A stretch of 64,000 nt of DNA from Sisyra terminalis (lineage: Eukaryota; Arthropoda; Insecta; Neuroptera; Sisyridae): contig OY292280.1 in the NCBI GenBank assembly GCA_958496175.1, positions 9,982,001 to 10,046,000 of the forward strand. The letters are read 5' to 3'. The notes under the pieces are model-generated. The model ran no database searches. It was not told the DNA's origin and saw nothing but the letters and a program-made list of their open reading frames with translations. Position numbers and translations under genes: made by a program. Positions within the stretch are counted from its first letter, which is position 1. Each line of letters begins with the position of its first letter. Below are positions 33,583 through 45,350 of this stretch, piece after piece.

Positions 33583-34145
33583 ATATATAAGTATATTTTA
33601 TTAATATGTTAAGTTTTGATATATAAGACGGTATACAATACAAAGCGATAAATAAGTAAAATGCCAGATGAATTTTCCATTCTGGTCGACTTGATAACAT
33701 TCTTTGACCATTTGCGAACTATACAAATGGAATTCAGAAAACTCCATTGCTTCAAACGTTTTCAATTATGCTTTGATTGTCGTCCATATCCTAAATTTTA
33801 ACATAAATTGATTAACAAAAAAAAAATCCTGTTTTCCTGGATCTCAATACTACAAATTAAAGTACTCACACCGAATCCCAAAAATATTTTTTTTTTTTGG
33901 TATATTTTTTATCATGGTATAGCATACGGTATAGTATTTTTAAATGATGAAAATAATTGAACAAAATTTTTAGTAAGATCTTTAACTTGTAAAATACCAC
34001 ATACTCGTATGTGTACCAAAAATGGAAAAAAAATCTCCCCCCCCTTGTTTTAATATACCACACTGTCATAAACAGCCCTTAAAAACAGGGAAAATTTTCA
34101 AGTGATGCATTAGTTATTAATAAATCGTATTGTTTTTCATTACAG

Positions 34146-34273
34146 TAATAACGTAGCTCAACTTTTCAATGGATATATCTCAATCACCTGATATCCTGGA
34201 AGCCAAAGTTCCACATGCTGATAACAAAGAAGATGAATCCAGTGGAACAAATCATGATTCTAGTGACTACAGT
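34146..34273 (+). CDS. Probable first coding exon (MDISQSPDI...), phase 0 donor
   Basis: After a 3' splice site (TTTTTCATTACAG) a short leader precedes ATG at 34169. The exon reads MDISQSPDILEAKVPHADNK and ends SSDYS before GTAAGTAAG, a strong donor in phase 0. There is no signal peptide; composition is acidic and Ser-rich. The next good coding exon on this strand with a phase-0 acceptor is at 41306, so this may be the start of that gene with a 7-kb intron. An open frame continues past the donor to 34363, but reading through is less likely than splicing. Confidence 0.5.
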
Positions 34274-34345
34274 GTAAGTAAGAGACCAGAATATTGGTCT
34301 GATAATCTGATTTTCACTCAATCTCATACTCTGAAAAAAAGTTTT

Positions 34346-35402
34346 GAGTGCCAAAAAATATAGTTCTGACCTATTATTAAAAGGATCATTTCCGAATTCT
34401 CATTTAGCTAAAATGGGTTCCATTGACCGACTGAAATTCTCAGGCCAATCGGATTCCCCACTATACAACGCGTACAGTTCCACTGAACGGAACGTCTCTT
34501 GAAGGTCATGCGTCAACAATGGAACTGATATGATACATTCAAAAAAAATCCAATTTTAATTAAATTTAATTATTTTCTCTTTCTATAATGGATTCCATTA
34601 TTGGAATTAATAGATCTAATCAATAAAGATTGTTAAATGTTAAGAAACATTCCAATTGTTGGCGCGTGACCTTCAGGAGATCCCTACTACTGAAAGAATT
34701 GATCCAGTACGTACTATCATAGTGGGACGTACGAGTTGTGGAATGATTATTTTCAACCGAATGATTAGTAGTGGGGATTTATAGTATTTCATTTCGTCAA
34801 TTCAATACCTCATTGATAACATTCATACCCAAATAATTAACAAGTACTTAAAATTCAATTATTGGTCTGATAAAGAGATGGTGGAGTCCAGAGTATGAGA
34901 TTGAGTGAAAAAGAGAATGTTATCAATGAGGTATTGAATTGACGAATTGAAATACTATAAATCCCCACTACTAATCATTCGGTTGAAAATAATCATTCCA
35001 CAACTCGTACGTCCCACTATGATAGTACGTACTGGATCAATTCTTTCAGTAGTAGGGATCTCCTGAAGGTCACGCGCCAACAATTGGAATGTTTCTTAAC
35101 ATTTAACAATCTTTATTGATTAGATCTATTAATTCCAATAATGGAATCCATTATAGAAAGAGCAAATAATTAAATTTAATTAAAATTGGATTTTTTTTGA
35201 ATGTATCATATCAGTTCCATTGTTGACGCATGACCTTCTAGAGACGTTCCGTTCAGTGGAACTGTACGCGTTGTATAGTGGGGAATCCGATTGGCCTGGG
35301 AATTTCAGTCGATCAATGGGACCCATTTTAGCTAAATGACAATTCGGAAGTGATCCTTTTAATAATTGGTCAGAACTATATTTTTTGGCACTCAAAACTT
35401 TT
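34346..35402. mobile_element. 1.06-kb near-perfect palindrome
   Basis: Arms of about 480 bp run from GTTTTGAGTGCCAAAAAATA (left) to TATTTTTTGGCACTCAAAAC (right) and are nearly identical. The centre (about 34850-34910) holds TATTGGTCTGATAA in direct orientation and GAGTATGAGATTGAGTGAAA, the inverse of 34313-34336 just outside the element. No clear target duplication or ORF. Confidence 0.8.
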
Positions 35403-35601
35403 GTAGTTCTAAAGTACTATCTTCGATAGCTGAATGTTAATGTGGTTTTTAAGCCGGGTCTAAAATACCTACTGTTTTATTTTTCTAAAAATGGATTTTT
35501 CAATCCAAATCGCATTTTCTTTTTGTAACTTTTGAACCATGTTTCTGGAAGAATGACAGGACATAATACTGTAATCAAAGTGAAAGGATCCACTGGTTCA
35601 T

Positions 35602-35745
35602 TTATTGTTCTACTTTTATTTCGTCCCTTTCAAAGTATTCCCATCCCTTAAATTTACACTTAAGCCAACGGATTGTCCACTCCTGGAAACATGCATTAAA
35701 CATCGATTCTGGAATACCCTTCAGTTTTTTCATGTTTACCATCTT
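35602..35745 (-). pseudogene. mariner-type transposase C-terminal fragment
   Basis: The minus strand reads KMVNMKKLKGIPESMFNACF then QEWTIRWLKC, KGWEYFERDEIKVEQ and a stop at 35602. This matches the pattern LKAIPxSxxQxCFxDWxxRWxxC...GxYFExD that ends mariner transposases. Only about 48 residues remain; upstream similarity is lost. Confidence 0.6.
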
Positions 35746-36099
35746 CTATGGCAGAGGTGGGCAATCTTAATACTGGTATGATCAACAGTATTTTTTTTAA
35801 ACTAAACGTGATCAACTTGGGAAAAAATTTAAATCAAATTCATATTTAAGGGATTAAATGGGCTTAATTGAGCAAAAAATGGCATATTTTCCGCCATATA
35901 AAATTATTTAGAAGAACCAAATCTGGCAACGTTGCATGTTCTACTTTGTGTTTAGATTAATTCGGGAACAAATTTGGTCATAATGAAAATGTAGCCACAA
36001 ATTGGAAAATTGTACCACTATAGATTTTTAGTCCAATTGCCATGTTACCAATTTTGGGTAAAATCCGGAAATTCCATAAATATATTAGAGAATTACCAT

Positions 36100-37447
36100 T
36101 AGTGTGGGTCAAAAAAATCAATTATTTTTTTTTTCAAGTGACGTGGAAAAATGGGTTGCTAGAAACCTTAAAAAAATTCTCACCAAGTATTAGCTCTTAA
36201 TTTTAATAGGAAGATCCTCCGCATCGCAGTTTTGTATTTTTTTCTCAGTCCAAAAGAAAAAAATTCATACCTCATCATTTATCGATTGTACAGAAAAATG
36301 TTCTGAAAGAACTTTTTAGGAAATTTAATGCTCTACAAAAAAGGTATTGTAAATTTTTTCCGTAAGCCTCACTATTTGAAAGATATTAAGGATTTAATTT
36401 TGATTATTTTAAGACAAATTTAATTTTTGTTTATGAATTTTATAACTCGACAATAAATGACTCTTATACAATGCGCAATAGAAATTTTTGTTGGAAATTA
36501 TCTGCTCTATAAAAATAGTTTCTTATGTTTTGGCGATTAAATTAACGGTTCAAAAGATATTCATCATCAAACTTTCATGTGTACGGATTTTAAAAGTTTT
36601 TTATGAGATATTCGAAATATTTCAATTTAATTTATAATTTTTGAGAAAATTTACACGAATTGTAGTTTTTATCAACTGAGAAACTTCAAAATATTTTTCA
36701 AGTCTTTTTTATACTGAAATATATCATAATATATGTATAATGAAAACTTTACTTTTTTTATTAATAAATATTTAACTAAGCGATAAATAATGTACAATTT
36801 ATTTTTTTTAAATGGAGACAAATATACTTAAGCGTAAAAAAAAACTTGAAAAATATTTTGAAGTTTCTCAGTTGATAAAAACTAAAATTCGTGTAAATTT
36901 TCTCAAAAATTATAAATTAAATTGAAATTTTTCGAATATCTCATCAAAAACTTTTAAAATCCGTACACATGAAAGTTTGATGATGAATATCTTTTGAACG
37001 ATTAATTTAGTCGCCAAAACATAACAAACCATTTTTATAGAGCAGTTAATTTTCAACAAAAATTTGTATTGCTCATTGTATAAAAGTCATTTATTGTCGA
37101 GTTATAAAATTCATAAACAAAAATGAAATTTGTCTTAAAATAATCAGAATTAAATCCTTAATATCTTTCAAATGGTGAAGCTTACGGAAAAAATATAAAT
37201 TACCTTTTTTGTAGAGCATTAAATTTCCTAAAAAATTATCTCAAAACATTTTTCCGTACAATCGATAAATGATGAGGTATGCTTTTTTTTCTTTTGGACT
37301 GAGAAAAAAATACAAAACTGCGATGCGGAGGATCTTCCTATTAAAATTAAGAGCTAATACTTGGTGAGAATTTTTTTAAGGTTTCTAGCAACCCATTTTT
37401 CCACGTCACTTGAAAAAAAAAATAATTGATTTTTTTGACCCACACTA
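36100..37447. mobile_element. hAT-type foldback MITE
   Basis: A 1348-bp palindrome beginning TAGTGTGGGTCAAAAAAATC and ending in the complement, with a perfect 8-bp duplication ATTACCAT at 36092-36099 and 37448-37455. The arms include CAAGTGACGTGG, GATCCTCCGCATCGCAG and CATGAAAGTTTGATGATGAA. A single arm of the same family is at 46020-46577. Confidence 0.85.
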
Positions 37448-37691
37448 ATTACCATGGAAGCAAAAAATACAATATTTCTCAAAAAAAAAAAGATTAGGAA
37501 AAGAAAAAGATTAAAGTAAATTTTATGATGTTTTATTTAAAATATCGCATAGCCATTATATTTACAAAGTTGGGTAAAAAATAGATTAGAATTAAATTTT
37601 ACTGTATTACGAAGTTCCAATCATTTACAATATATATTTAACAATAATTATTTGTAAGACAATTGTAGGATTACAAACAATTTCTAAATTA

Positions 37692-38189
37692 TTACAATCG
37701 CAAACGTTTTTTCAAATTACTATGGATACCTGTTATAATTTCCGGATTCTTCTTACGAATTTGGTATCCTCTTTTAATTGGAGTTCGTATATGATGTATC
37801 TGGGCCCAAATCGACTTCAGAGACCTTGGTTTTTCCGACTTCTTCAGTACATTTGTAGCCATCCGGATAACGTGAACCTCATGATCTGTAAGCCCTTTGG
37901 GTCGTACAGACCGTCGTGCTCGTTGAGTAAACGATATTTTATGATATTTGATATAATATCTTACCACCCGTTCTCTTTGCAAGTAACGATGGATCCTATC
38001 CCGCAGGACTTTTTCCGAGTGGCACAATTCATTCCAATATTTACAAGTAGAGGCCGCAGCCAGCAATGACTGGGAGTCCAATTTTCGCAAAATCAAACAA
38101 GCTACCTCCTGCGGTAAATTCCTCAACAAATCGTTCGAATTGTTAACATTCATCGTAGAAAACATTGAATATAAATCACTATCAGACAT
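37692..38189 (-). CDS. Small F-box protein, intronless
   Basis: A 165-residue open frame beginning MSDSDLYSMFSTMNVNN. Residues about 19-62 form an F-box: LLRNLPQEVACLILRKLDSQ, SLLAAASTCKYWNELC. F-box proteins bind Skp1 and recruit substrates to SCF ubiquitin ligases. The C-terminal 100 residues are basic (RRSVRPKGLTDHEVHVIRM, ends LKKRLRL) with no WD40 or LRR repeats, so the substrate-binding part is unrecognised. A TATA box lies about 80 bases upstream of the ATG. The gene sits, opposite in strand, within the likely 34.3-41.3-kb intron of the Gln/Asn-rich gene. The lack of introns could reflect retroposition, but a promoter of its own argues it is expressed. Confidence 0.8.
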   Translation of the reverse strand: MSDSDLYSMFSTMNVNNSNDLLRNLPQEVACLILRKLDSQSLLAAASTCKYWNELCHSEKVLRDRIHRYLQRERVVRYYIKYHKISFTQRARRSVRPKGLTDHEVHVIRMATNVLKKSEKPRSLKSIWAQIHHIRTPIKRGYQIRKKNPEIITGIHSNLKKRLRL

Positions 38190-38246
38190 TTCGCAAATTC
38201 ACTATTTCCACAATGGTATAAGCACAAAATCAAAACGATATATGAT

Positions 38247-38274
38247 ACTGAAGAAATGTGAACCCCTTTTTATA
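38247..38274 (-). promoter_or_regulatory. TATA box and initiator of the F-box gene
   Basis: The minus strand has CATATAAAAAGGGG (TATAAAAAGG at 38274-38265) and, about 25 bases downstream, TTCAGTATC (38252-38246), a good initiator match. The start ATG is at 38189. Confidence 0.6.
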
Positions 38275-38463
38275 TGCCCAGAAGTGAAAGGATTTGAGAA
38301 AGTGAAAGGCTAATTGTAGGGAGGAGGAGTGAAAAGGGTTAAGGAGCATAAAAGAATGTTCAAACCAAGGTATTAGTAAGCCATGGGGTACATGAAATTA
38401 AATTTTAAGATTAAGGATCATTAGTGTTTTGAAAAAATAGATTTCTCTGTGTCTGACTTTCAA

Positions 38464-38850
38464 CTATTTATAATCCTTTGGTAAGGTAATGATCCAGTAA
38501 TGTAATCTATACTTATAAGGATAAAGCATAAAAACCGACAAATTTTTCTCGAACCTCTTACCGAAATATGTTAATTTATCATATTTTATGATCCATCTCC
38601 AAAATTCAGTTCCAAAATTTGAAAATTCCAAAAATTGATTCGTAATGGGTTCTAGAATTTTACTGCAAATTGATTTTGAAATGATTGTTGCTTTACTTGA
38701 TAGGGTAGTTAAAGAGCACTCAACAGTATTATAGAGAACCTGACTTCCGTATTTAGTACCAAAATGGAAACTACCTGCATTGGACCCTGAATAAAACAAG
38801 GTACAGATTATGAACAGATATTGTTTTAAAGCAAAAAATATACCCTTCAC
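38464..38850 (-). other. 128-codon open frame without an ATG start
   Basis: The minus strand is open from GTG at 38850 to a stop at 38464, long for DNA this AT-rich. No ATG precedes the first 100 codons, and an in-frame stop lies two codons upstream. An internal acceptor (TTGTTTTATTCAG) precedes codons reading SNAGSFHFGTKYGSQVLYNT, so it could be an exon of an otherwise unseen gene. No family recognised. Confidence 0.3.
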
Positions 38851-38907
38851 AGGTCATTCAAGGAATCAGCACTATTCTAAGATATAATCTAAAACAAACC
38901 CCATACT

Positions 38908-39545
38908 TCTATATATATAATATATTGTGGTCCAATTTATGTAGTATAATTTAATATAATAATATATAAAAACTATACCATAAACATAAATTTGAACAGA
39001 AGTTCAAACAAAAATATTTGTGACGTATTGCCCAGATACGTATTTTGATTGCCAAGCAATCTTCCTCAGTGGTTATCAAGTAGTTTGGATCACTCCGCAA
39101 CTGCTTTGTGATGATTCTTGTAAATCATATACAATACTTTCATTATATTTTCCAATATTCATAATTATGTACAAATCTAGAAGAAAGAAAAGTAATTTAT
39201 GCGTGATATTCAATCATCAAAATATTGGATATTGGTAAATGAAATATATATGAATGTCTCTATTTTATCAACGAAATGAGAAAAACCAATGTAAGTACCA
39301 ATGCTAGAACCATGTTGTAGATTCTGATGAACTATTGACCAATCTTAAAATTGAATTTTTCTAATTTAATTAAAAAGTATCCAAAGTTACTTTGGATATA
39401 TTTGGATTACTTTGTACATGATTCACGTGAATCATCACAAAGCAGTTACGGACTGATCCAAACTACTTGATGACCACTAAGGAAGGCTGCTTGGCAATCG
39501 AAATACGTATCTGAGCAATGCGTCACAAATATTTTTGTTTGAACT
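38908..39545. repeat. Palindromic repeat family A, long-loop copy
   Basis: The left arm is complete (TTGTGGTCCAATTTATGTAG through TCAAGTAGTTTGGATCACTC) and the right arm is cut after TTTTGTTTGAACTT. The 300-bp loop (39115-39430) is the same unique sequence as in the 42.6-kb copy but in the opposite orientation relative to the arms. Confidence 0.8.
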
Positions 39546-39585
39546 TATATTATATTATTAATTAATTTATAAATAATTATTAATA

Positions 39586-39670
39586 ATATATATATATATA
39601 TATATAATATTATTATGGTTTATACATAATATATTAATTAATAATTAATTATATTATTATAAATTATTAA

Positions 39671-39720
<50 letters not shown>
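39586..39720. repeat. AT microsatellites
   Basis: (AT)n runs at about 39586-39608 and 39670-39716, separated by TTA-rich sequence, directly after the truncated family-A copy. Confidence 0.9.
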
Positions 39721-39721
<1 letters not shown>

Positions 39722-40009
39722 CATACATTACGTTTTTTGGCTTTCACATATTGTAAACCTGAAAATCCGAAATGCATATTCACAAATAAATACATTAATG
39801 AGCGAATATCGAATAGCGAGAAATTCGGTGAACTGAAAGAAAATGGTTTAATTATATAGTTGAAATTCAGATATTTTAATAATAAGTGCATAGATACACA
39901 ATGGTTATACATTAATATTTAGGAACTGGATTTCGTGCATTTAAACAAATTTTAATTTCGCCGTAGTTTTGTACATTGCAGTAGTGTAATATTTTTGGGA
40001 AAAAGGTTC

Positions 40010-40258
40010 ATTCGGGAGTCGAGACAATGAAATGGGATTTCTGCTAATATTCTTAATATCTAGGCGAGTGTTTTGATAACTTTTGACTGTTTTAAGTCAT
40101 AATTATCACTGACTTTATTGAATTTAACGATGATTGTGTTTTTCGTAAAAGAAATAAGAAAAATAATAATTTTCATATGCCACTACAAATAGCAAATTTA
40201 AAAATAAAATATAATCTACACCTACGTTACGCAGACGAAGTCGCGGGGATCAGCTAGT
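40010..40258 (+). mobile_element. Helitron-like 3' terminus
   Basis: The sequence ends ACGCAGACGAAGTCGCGG followed by GGATCAGCTAG and then T. A short hairpin (GCAGAC-GAA-GTCGC) about 10 bases before CTAG, with T after it, matches the known 3' end of Helitrons. The end resembles a repeat I recall from many insect genomes. The left boundary is arbitrary and no Rep/helicase is present. Confidence 0.5.
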
Positions 40259-40759
40259 TATATTATATGTTTTATTATATTATTTTGTTACTGTGATAAT
40301 AACCGATAAAACCTGGATAAAAAATTCCATAATAATAAATAATTGCACTATTTATTGTCCAAAAAAAAATATTTAGTACTTAAATGTATTCTTTTATTAA
40401 AAAGAATATTAATTAATTTCCACTACAACTGCTTATTGAACACTACTGAATACGATTACTGTAATGTACTGATGATTGTTTTAATTAAAACGGGATGTTC
40501 CAGACGAAAATGGGACGTTTGGCGTCGGAAGCCAATCCTCTCCTTCATCGCATATTTCTAATTTGACATTGAGTAATTGGTGGGATTGTACTATATTTAA
40601 TTGGATTCTTTGGATGCTTTACTCATTGGGAAACTTATCGGGTTTCCTGTTCATCCCATTTTTCGTCTTTTTCTCTCCTATGAATTCATCATCTGTGAAC
40701 AGAATGACATTTCCAACAATTAATTTAATGAAGAAAAAAATTAAACTCCTTGATAGTAA

Positions 40760-40888
40760 TTTTTTTAATTGTTATTTACCGTTGCTTTATAACTACTAAG
40801 GTATTTAGTGACTCTAGGGTTAAAAGAAATCCGTAACCATGTAGTGTTACATAATCACGCCACCTTGACCACTCGGCCACCAAAAAGC
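40760..40888 (-). repeat. tRNA-derived SINE, internally deleted
   Basis: The minus-strand head TGGTGGCCGAGTGGTCAAGG and the 3' body (AACCCTAGAGTCACTAAATA, TTATAAAGCAACGG) are present, but the region holding the B box is shortened. Confidence 0.65.
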
Positions 40889-41305
40889 TTCATGGATAGT
40901 AAAATGTTTTTGCCAAATCGATTTACTTTTATTAGAACTTAATTATTAAATTATTATAAGTTTGAATGTTATTTTGAAAGTAACTTTTAGCGCCATCTCT
41001 TGGCTGAATCCCAAATTTAATTAAGTAGCGCAAACTTAAAAATCTATTTTTAACTATTAGCCTAATTATGTAACTGCTACTAGGCAATGACCTTGGTACA
41101 AGTCAATGACTAATTTCATGGTGAAGATGATTTTTTATGGATAGTGATTTTCGGTGCGGTTTTCTTAATTAAAAGTTCAAATTTTATCAAAAAATCAGCG
41201 GTTTCAACATTTGGGGGAAATCTTTTCATCCATTTTTCCAATTTTTTTTAGTATTACTTTATTTTTGGTTTTGCTTCTTATTTATTAAGATTTAATTTTT
41301 TGTAG

Positions 41306-42488
41306 GTACCATCTGATTCTAGTCGCGAAACTTACGTTTTTATGGAGGGTAACGTTTATTCTTCGTTTGAAGAATTTTTGGATGCAGAACTAAGAGAAGT
41401 AAATTCCACTATCGCAAATAGATCCCGTAATCAGGTAAGAAAATTATTCAAAATTTCTTGTAAAAAGCCAATTAATTTATAGTTCTAATAATTTCAGGAG
41501 ACCAATGGGATAAATGGTCTGCCAAATAACGGATTTGCTCCTCCAAACGGGAACTTTTCATCCATGGGTTCTGAGGAACCACCGTCGGTGAACTATCCAT
41601 ATCATAGATCACAGAATGTAATTGGGATACTATTATTTTATTTTTGAATTGGTACCAATTTAAATTTTTTAGGTTCCGCAACCTTCTTTTATCAATGTTC
41701 CTTTATCAGCTGAGGCCATAAACGCAGAAGTCCAAAACATTTTATTGTCTCCTCGTGCTTTCAATAGATTCCTCTCATTTCTGGTGGATTCGAATTTTGT
41801 TTGCCAAACATTTGGAGGCCACTTTTCATTTGATGTTTCTGGGCAAAATTCATCATTACGACATACTTTTCAACCAAATCCCCGACTACAAACAACTGTT
41901 CCTACTTCCCAACTCCAAAACCGTGACTCCTTTAATTTGCCTTCTGGTCAGCAGTTTTTCAATATTAATGTAGAAGCAACTGATGAAAAATATAATTCCC
42001 AAAATTTCCAACAAGAACCAAATCCAAATTTCCCAGATGCTAGAATGGAAATGCGATCTGGAAGGCGTCAAAACATTCAAGAAAATCAACAGGAGGCTTA
42101 TAGCCCAATGAGAGGAAATGGATCACAAATACTGGAAAGATCAAGAATCTTGAATAACACTTGCGATGAACAGGAAAGATATAAGCCGAAAGAAGAAAGA
42201 ACATCGAATTACTCAAATTCCAGTTCTTCAATGTCTGCTACTGGAACTTTATTTGCGCAGTCGCACTTTGAAAGCCCAGCGCTAGGTGCACCAAATCCTA
42301 GTACTGGTTGGCAAAGCCAAGCTTTTGATGATTCGAGAAGCTTAATCAACAATATAATCAACAATAATGATGGTGGAATTCAACCTCCAAATAAGAGTCG
42401 AACTTTTATAATTAATCTAAACATTCCTAGACCAGAAAGACCAAAAAGACCAATGAATTTATACAACTTATTTTGGATTTCCGAATAG
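41306..42488 (+). CDS. Gln/Asn/Ser-rich protein, three 3' exons
   Basis: Exons 41306-41434, 41498-41617 and 41673-42488 join in phase 0 with GT-AG introns (354 residues). Exon 1 reads VPSDSSRETYVFMEGNVYSS, FEEFLDAELREVNSTI; exon 2 is Asn/Gly/Pro-rich; exon 3 begins VPQPSFINVPLSAEAINAEV and has LSPRAFNRFLSFLVDSNFVC, a long hydrophilic part (QNFQQEPNPNFPD, SNYSNSSSSMSATG, TGWQSQAFDDS) and an end of RPERPKRPMNLYNLFWISE. No known domain is recognised; low complexity suggests a disordered, possibly regulatory protein. The frame enters from a phase-0 acceptor, so an upstream exon is expected; 34146-34273 fits. An in-frame ATG at 41342 is the alternative start. A family-A palindrome begins about 100 bp past the stop. 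Confidence 0.65.
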
Positions 42489-42589
42489 ATTCCAGCGACT
42501 TTTAACGTACAAAGGTTATTTGGAAAGCTACTGAACGTTTTTGAATTGACGTAAGTATTAAAATGTTTTTCGAACCTAAATTTTTAATG

Positions 42590-43350
42590 TGTATTCAACA
42601 TATAAGATATATTACGGACCAATTTATGTAGTATAATTTAATATAATAACATATAAAAATCATACCATAAACATAAATTTGAACAGAAGTTCAAACAAAA
42701 ATATTCGTGACGTATTGCCCAGATACGTATTTTGATTGCCAAGCAATCTTCCTCAGTGGTCATCAAGTAGTTTGGATCACTCCGCAACTGCTTTGTGATG
42801 ATTCACGTGAATCATGTACAAAGTAATCCAAATATATCCAAAGTATGGATATAAGGAAATTCAAAGTAAATTTGGATACTTTTAAATTAAATTGGAAAAA
42901 TTCAATTTTGAGATTGGTCAATAGTTCATCAGAATCTACAACAAACTAGGGTTCCAGCATTGGTACTAACTATGGGTTTTCTCATTTCGTAGATAAAATT
43001 GAGACATTCATATGTATTTCAGATACCACAATCTGATATTTTGATGTTTGAATATCACACATAAATTACTTTTCCTTCTTCTAGATTTGTACATAATTAT
43101 GAATATTGGAAAGTATAATGAAAGTATTGTACATAATTCACGTGAATCATCACAAAGCAGTTACGGAGTGAACCAAACTATTTGGTGACCTCTGAAGAAG
43201 ATTGCTTGGCAATCGAAATACGTCACAAATATATTGAACTTCTATTCAAATATATGTTTATGGTATGATTTTTATATATTATTATATTAAATTATACTAC
43301 ATAAATTGGACTTCAATATATCCTATATATTTTATACACAGTATAACTGT
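42590..43350. repeat. Palindromic repeat family A, long-loop copy
   Basis: Both arms are present (ATATTACGGACCAATTTATG to TTGGACTTCAATATATCC), with the terminal ACTGTTCAAAGTGAGCG at the right edge and the 300-bp loop also seen at 38.9 kb. The right arm has a 30-bp deletion around CGAAATACGTCACAAATATA. Confidence 0.85.
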
Positions 43351-45350
43351 TCAAAGTGAGCGAAAAAATTTTTATTTTGACTAAATTTTTAAGTATTATT
43401 TTTTAGAAATCATGAAATTTATAAATGGAATATCTACTGTACTAAGAAATCAAATAATTGCTTTGATTAATTTGAGAACATTATTCGTCAAATTTTTAAT
43501 AAATATTTTATATTGTAGTTATGGATATATAATCAATACAAATCGCTTTACAAATTTACCATTAAGAAATTAAATTTTAAAAGATATATATTAAAACGAT
43601 AATGTTACGTCCTTGTACAAAAAAACGACCAGCGATTATTTTTATAAATTATCAGTTTATTTTTCCTTAAATTAAAACTAATTATTTAATTGATTACCAA
43701 GCATTGATTTTAGTGTATTTTTTATTAACCTAATTGATATATGTTAATTTAAACTTTTTAAAATCAATCACTTTTCTTTTAATCTTTCTTTTAATTAAAA
43801 TAAAATCAAATATGAAGTATGAAAATAATAAATATGAAATAATATCAAAAATTATGATTTGAAAAATAAATTAATAATCATCAATAAAATTACTAAATAA
43901 AGTCACATAGAGATTATTTTTTAAAATGAAATTTTAAACAAGAAGGTCATTAGGTAACAATCAACTGAAATAATATTTTATAAAATTAATAAATTTTTTT
44001 AAATTTATTTAAAAAATATTTTATTAGGGCTAAAAAAATTAAGACCAATTAACAATCGTGATATATGAATTTAAAATTAATAAAATGAAATTATAAAAGT
44101 TAAATAATTTTTGTCAAATTGTAAGTTTGAATTGTTCTAGGGAACAATTCCATGTGATTTTTTGTACAAAATCAATATATATTGATTGTTATTTTCCGTA
44201 GTGAATAGATAATTGTTAGATAATAGATTATTAGATAATAGTAATATAGATTTCGGATATATTATTAGTTTTTTTAATTTTTTATAATTGTTTAACTTTC
44301 GTCGGTTTTCCGACTACTTCAGGTAAATAAATAGTTCTTAATAACTTCAATGGACAGCTAAGTTTGTGTAATAATAAGTTACTATAGTACCTGAAGAAGT
44401 CGGAAAACTAACAAAAGTTGAACGAAAATTGAAATATAGTTCCCAAAAACGAAGAGATTCTAAATAGTTCCTAAATCTATAAGTTTTCTCGTATTAAAAT
44501 AGAAATACTGTAAGACAATTGTCCTAGATTATCAAAAACCGAACTGTAGATAATGATTTGAAGCACTACAGACTAATAGCTATAGCGTTTATTTTATATT
44601 TTTTTAAAAAAAATATTGATATTTTGATTCAATCAATAATTTTTATGTTTTATTTTATATTAAACCTTATGAATAATATGTAATCATGTAATATTAAAAT
44701 AAAATAATAAAAAAAAAATAAAAAAAAATATAAATCACCGTAATTTACTATATGTACTCTGTTCCACACCACCATTGAGGTCGAGTACGAAGTGCGTTTT
44801 TGTTTTCGTGGTATCCCCAATAGGCCTAATCCACGACCTACTATTAATAAATTTTATAAACTTTTCAAATAAAATAAAAATCTATCAAAAGTTAACTTAA
44901 TAAAGAATGTTAATCAATGGTTTACACAAAATTTTAAAATCAAAAATATTTTAAAATGAGATCAAAATTTGTACACCAAATTCGACGGCTCAAAAACAGT
45001 TTTCGTCAAATAATGATGATAGATTATATTAAAAATTTAACTAACAAAAAAAAAACATTGCTGATTATAACAGGATTAATAGTCGAAAGTTGTAATCAGC
45101 GTTTGTTGTGTAAAATATCAATACCAAAATTTTGAAAATTGTGATCAAATCTGTACACTAAAATTCGACGTCCAAAAAATATTTTTCGTCAATTAATAAT
45201 GATAGTCTTATTAACAAGAGGTTATGTAAGCTAAATACCCAAAATATTAATATTTTTGCTTTTATTTCCTATCTAAAGAATGGAAAATTAATGAAAAGAA
45301 ATTTTTGAGATTATTTCTTTGGGGTTGAAAAATTAAATCTACGATAGATA
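43351..45350. other. Non-coding stretch with short inverted and direct repeats
   Basis: No gene is seen. At 44287-44325 and 44390-44430 two copies of the CCTGAAGNAGTCGGAAAA hairpin motif face each other. At about 44925-45040 and 45100-45215 a diverged direct repeat carries TGTACACYAAATTCGACG and TTTTCGTCAAWTAATGATGATAG-like blocks. Confidence 0.5.

Noticed and set aside
37722..38069. 115-codon plus-strand frame
   Set aside because: It lies wholly antisense to the F-box gene, which has a clear domain and promoter.
38464..38850. Small secreted protein with signal peptide
   Set aside because: The hydrophobic start follows a GTG, no ATG is available, and an in-frame stop lies two codons upstream; kept only as an open frame.
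39667..39912. 81-codon frame ending in an Ile-Tyr run
   Set aside because: The tail is translation of an AT microsatellite and the rest has no recognisable feature.
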